From NCBI GenBank assembly GCA_963692955.1, contig OY843587.1, positions 186,001 through 250,000 on the forward strand: a DNA stretch of 64,000 nt, read 5' to 3'. The DNA comes from UBA5158 sp963692955 (lineage in GTDB: Bacteria > Pseudomonadota > Gammaproteobacteria > DSM-16500). The notes below the pieces were generated by a model. The model was not told where the DNA came from. It saw nothing but the letters and a program-made list of their open reading frames with translations, and did no database searches. Position numbers and translations under genes: made by a program. This document shows positions 62,580-64,000 of the stretch, one piece after another. Each line of letters begins with the position of its first letter. Within the stretch, counting starts at the first letter, position 1.

Positions 62580-64000
62580 CTACATTAACTCGGCGATGAT
62601 AAAACTCACGATACCCAGTCCCCCCAGCCAACACCCGAGTGACGGCACATTCAGCGGATAGTAGACGGCCAGCCCACTCAACAATAAGCCGCCGGCAAAA
62701 CCCAACAGCACCGCACGGCGCGCGCGTTTTTTCTTAGTGATGACGTCGGCTTTATATTCCGTCAAATGCGCGAAGCGTAGGCGTTCTTGGTCGTAGCGTT
62801 TTTCACTTAATACATCGTGAATCAAGCCAGGAATTTCCGGCAATTTTTCCGACCAGTAGGGTAAGTTATCCCGCACGCGGCGCATGAAACCTTTCACCCC
62901 GACTTGTTTTTTCAACCAGCGTTCCAGATAGGGGCCGGCCGTCGTCCAAATATCTAAGTCGGGATAAAGTTGTCTGCCGACGCCTTCGATGTTTAACAAA
63001 GTTTTTTGCAACAAAATTAATTGCGGTTGGATATTAATGTTAAAGCGCCGCGCGGTTTGAAACAGTCGCAGCAGTAATTGGCCGAAGGAAATTTCTTTTA
63101 ACGGTCGTTCAAAAATCGGTTCACACACGGCGCGGATCGCGCCTTCGAATAAATCGATGCGCGTATCCGGCGGTACCCAGCCGGAAGAAATATGCAGTTC
63201 CGCCACGCGTTGATAATCACGTTTGATAAACGCCAACATATTTTCGGCGAGATAGCGTTTATCTTTGGAAGACAACGAACCGACGATACCAAAATCCACC
63301 GCGATCACTTGCGGATCTTCTAAATTTTTCGTAGCAACAAAAATATTACCCGGGTGCATATCGGCGTGAAAAAAACTGTCGCGGAACACTTGCGTGAAGA
63401 AAACTTCTACGCCGCGCTCCGCCAATTTTTTTAAATTAATGCCTGTCGCACGAATCGCGGCGATATTATGGATCGGAATACCGTATATGCGTTCCATCAC
63501 TAAAATATTTTCCCGGCAATAATCCCAGTAAATAGTGGGGATATATAACAAGGGGGAGCCGGCGAAATTACGTTTTAATTGCGACGCGTTTGCGCCTTCG
63601 CGCAATAAATCCAATTCATCGTAAAGCGTGTTCGCTATTTCAGCGACGATTTCTTTTGGTTTAAAACGGCGGCCGCGCACTGAGTAACGGTCGGCGAGTT
63701 TCGCCAACGTATTTAATAAATCGATATCTCGGTCGATGATGTTACGGATGCCGGGACGTAACACTTTTACCACGGCTTCTCTGCCGTCCAACAGCTTCGC
63801 GGCGTGGACCTGCGCGATCGACGCGGACGCGAGCGCCTGGCGGTCGAATTCTAAAAATACGTTCCCTAACGGCACGCCCAACGCGGCTTCGACGATGCGC
63901 ATGGCTTGATTGCCATCGAATGGGGCGACGCGGTCTTGTAGTTTTGACAATTCGTCGGCGATATCATCGGGTAATAAATCACGGCGCGTCGATAACACTT
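62580..64000 (-). CDS. ubiB: UbiB, ABC1-family atypical kinase for ubiquinone synthesis (5' end outside window)
   Basis: Membrane-bound kinase-like ATPase required for ubiquinone synthesis. The visible 473 C-terminal residues begin at LSTRRDLLPDDIADEL and include QVHAAKLLDGREAVVKVLRPG (invariant Lys region), FFHADMHPGNIF (catalytic-loop equivalent) and VDFGIVGSL (DFG-like). Two hydrophobic segments close the C-terminus (AVLLGFAGGLLLSGLAVYYPL and onward). The N-terminal KxGQ region lies beyond the window, so the start is not seen. Confidence 0.94.
   Translation of the reverse strand, partial: VLSTRRDLLPDDIADELSKLQDRVAPFDGNQAMRIVEAALGVPLGNVFLEFDRQALASASIAQVHAAKLLDGREAVVKVLRPGIRNIIDRDIDLLNTLAKLADRYSVRGRRFKPKEIVAEIANTLYDELDLLREGANASQLKRNFAGSPLLYIPTIYWDYCRENILVMERIYGIPIHNIAAIRATGINLKKLAERGVEVFFTQVFRDSFFHADMHPGNIFVATKNLEDPQVIAVDFGIVGSLSSKDKRYLAENMLAFIKRDYQRVAELHISSGWVPPDTRIDLFEGAIRAVCEPIFERPLKEISFGQLLLRLFQTARRFNINIQPQLILLQKTLLNIEGVGRQLYPDLDIWTTAGPYLERWLKKQVGVKGFMRRVRDNLPYWSEKLPEIPGLIHDVLSEKRYDQERLRFAHLTEYKADVITKKKRARRAVLLGFAGGLLLSGLAVYYPLNVPSLGCWLGGLGIVSFIIAELM

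Noticed and set aside
1..64000. tRNA, rRNA, CRISPR arrays, IS elements and att sites
   Set aside because: Scanning by eye for T-loop motifs, regular 24-40 base direct repeats with spacers, and transposase or integrase genes gave nothing convincing.

Overview
The window is a 64 kb stretch of a gammaproteobacterial chromosome. Evidence for this is an EF-P/EpmA/EpmB beta-lysylation set, an LptM-DapF pair, ZapA with a TIGR02449-like partner and Fau, a quinone-dependent PyrD, UbiB, DsbB, and the canonical dnaA-dnaN-recF-gyrB block. Several features fit a host-associated relative of the Legionellales (Legionella/Coxiella type): a large protein with an inositol-phosphatase CX5RT motif, a short SET protein with a very basic tail, an isolated R64/TCP-like type IVb pilus locus and reverse transsulfuration genes. 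That placement is inference; no 16S gene or other decisive marker lies in the window. No tRNA, rRNA, CRISPR array or insertion sequence was seen.

Layout. 1-5.8 kb: ATP synthase operon atpI-B-E-F-H-A-G-D on the minus strand (atpD cut by the window edge), with a good sigma70-type promoter. 6-7.7 kb: two small unknown genes and parB without parA. 7.8-13.6 kb: thpR, an overlapping macrodomain/SAMHD1-like HD pair, then glmU-glmS. 13.6-15.3 kb: an AT-rich DUF4143-type ATPase preceded by degenerate direct repeats. 15.3-24.6 kb: pyrD, a uvrD-family helicase, engB, an OPT transporter, a PspC-like protein, and epmA/efp divergent from epmB. 24.64-24.97 kb: an intergenic region with two perfect DnaA boxes in a palindrome plus a near-box. 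25-32.2 kb: a large NAD-type glutamate dehydrogenase, fau-zapA-zapB-like, pgi, lptM and dapF. 32.2-41.3 kb: a type IVb pilus locus in two minus-strand units (ATPase, inner-membrane protein, two prepilins; then TcpQ-like, secretin, PilO, PilP), split by an opposite-strand gene for a secreted Ser/Thr/Gly repeat protein. 41.6-47.7 kb: gyrB-recF-dnaN-dnaA, with a perfect parS site inside the 3' end of recF. 47.9-64 kb: the CX5RT phosphatase-like protein, polA, a membrane protein with a Lys-rich tail, ruvX, dsbB, the SET protein, a small secreted protein, CBS-like and cystathionine gamma-lyase genes, an unrecognised 379-aa protein, an MFS transporter, two small genes, dacB and partial ubiB.

How it fits together. 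Left of about 47.7 kb the replication, pilus and ATP synthase blocks point left. Right of it the 706-aa gene, polA, ruvX, dsbB and cbs-mccB point right. With parS beside dnaA, this places the replication origin most plausibly near the dnaA upstream region. However, the best DnaA boxes are 23 kb away at 24.85 kb. PolA keeps its polymerase and 5' nuclease motifs but has lost two of the four 3'-5' exonuclease metal ligands, so it probably does not proofread. The most interesting candidates for new biology are the CX5RT protein next to dnaA, the SET protein with a nuclear-localisation-like tail, the exonuclease-dead PolA, and the pilus locus with its embedded repeat gene.
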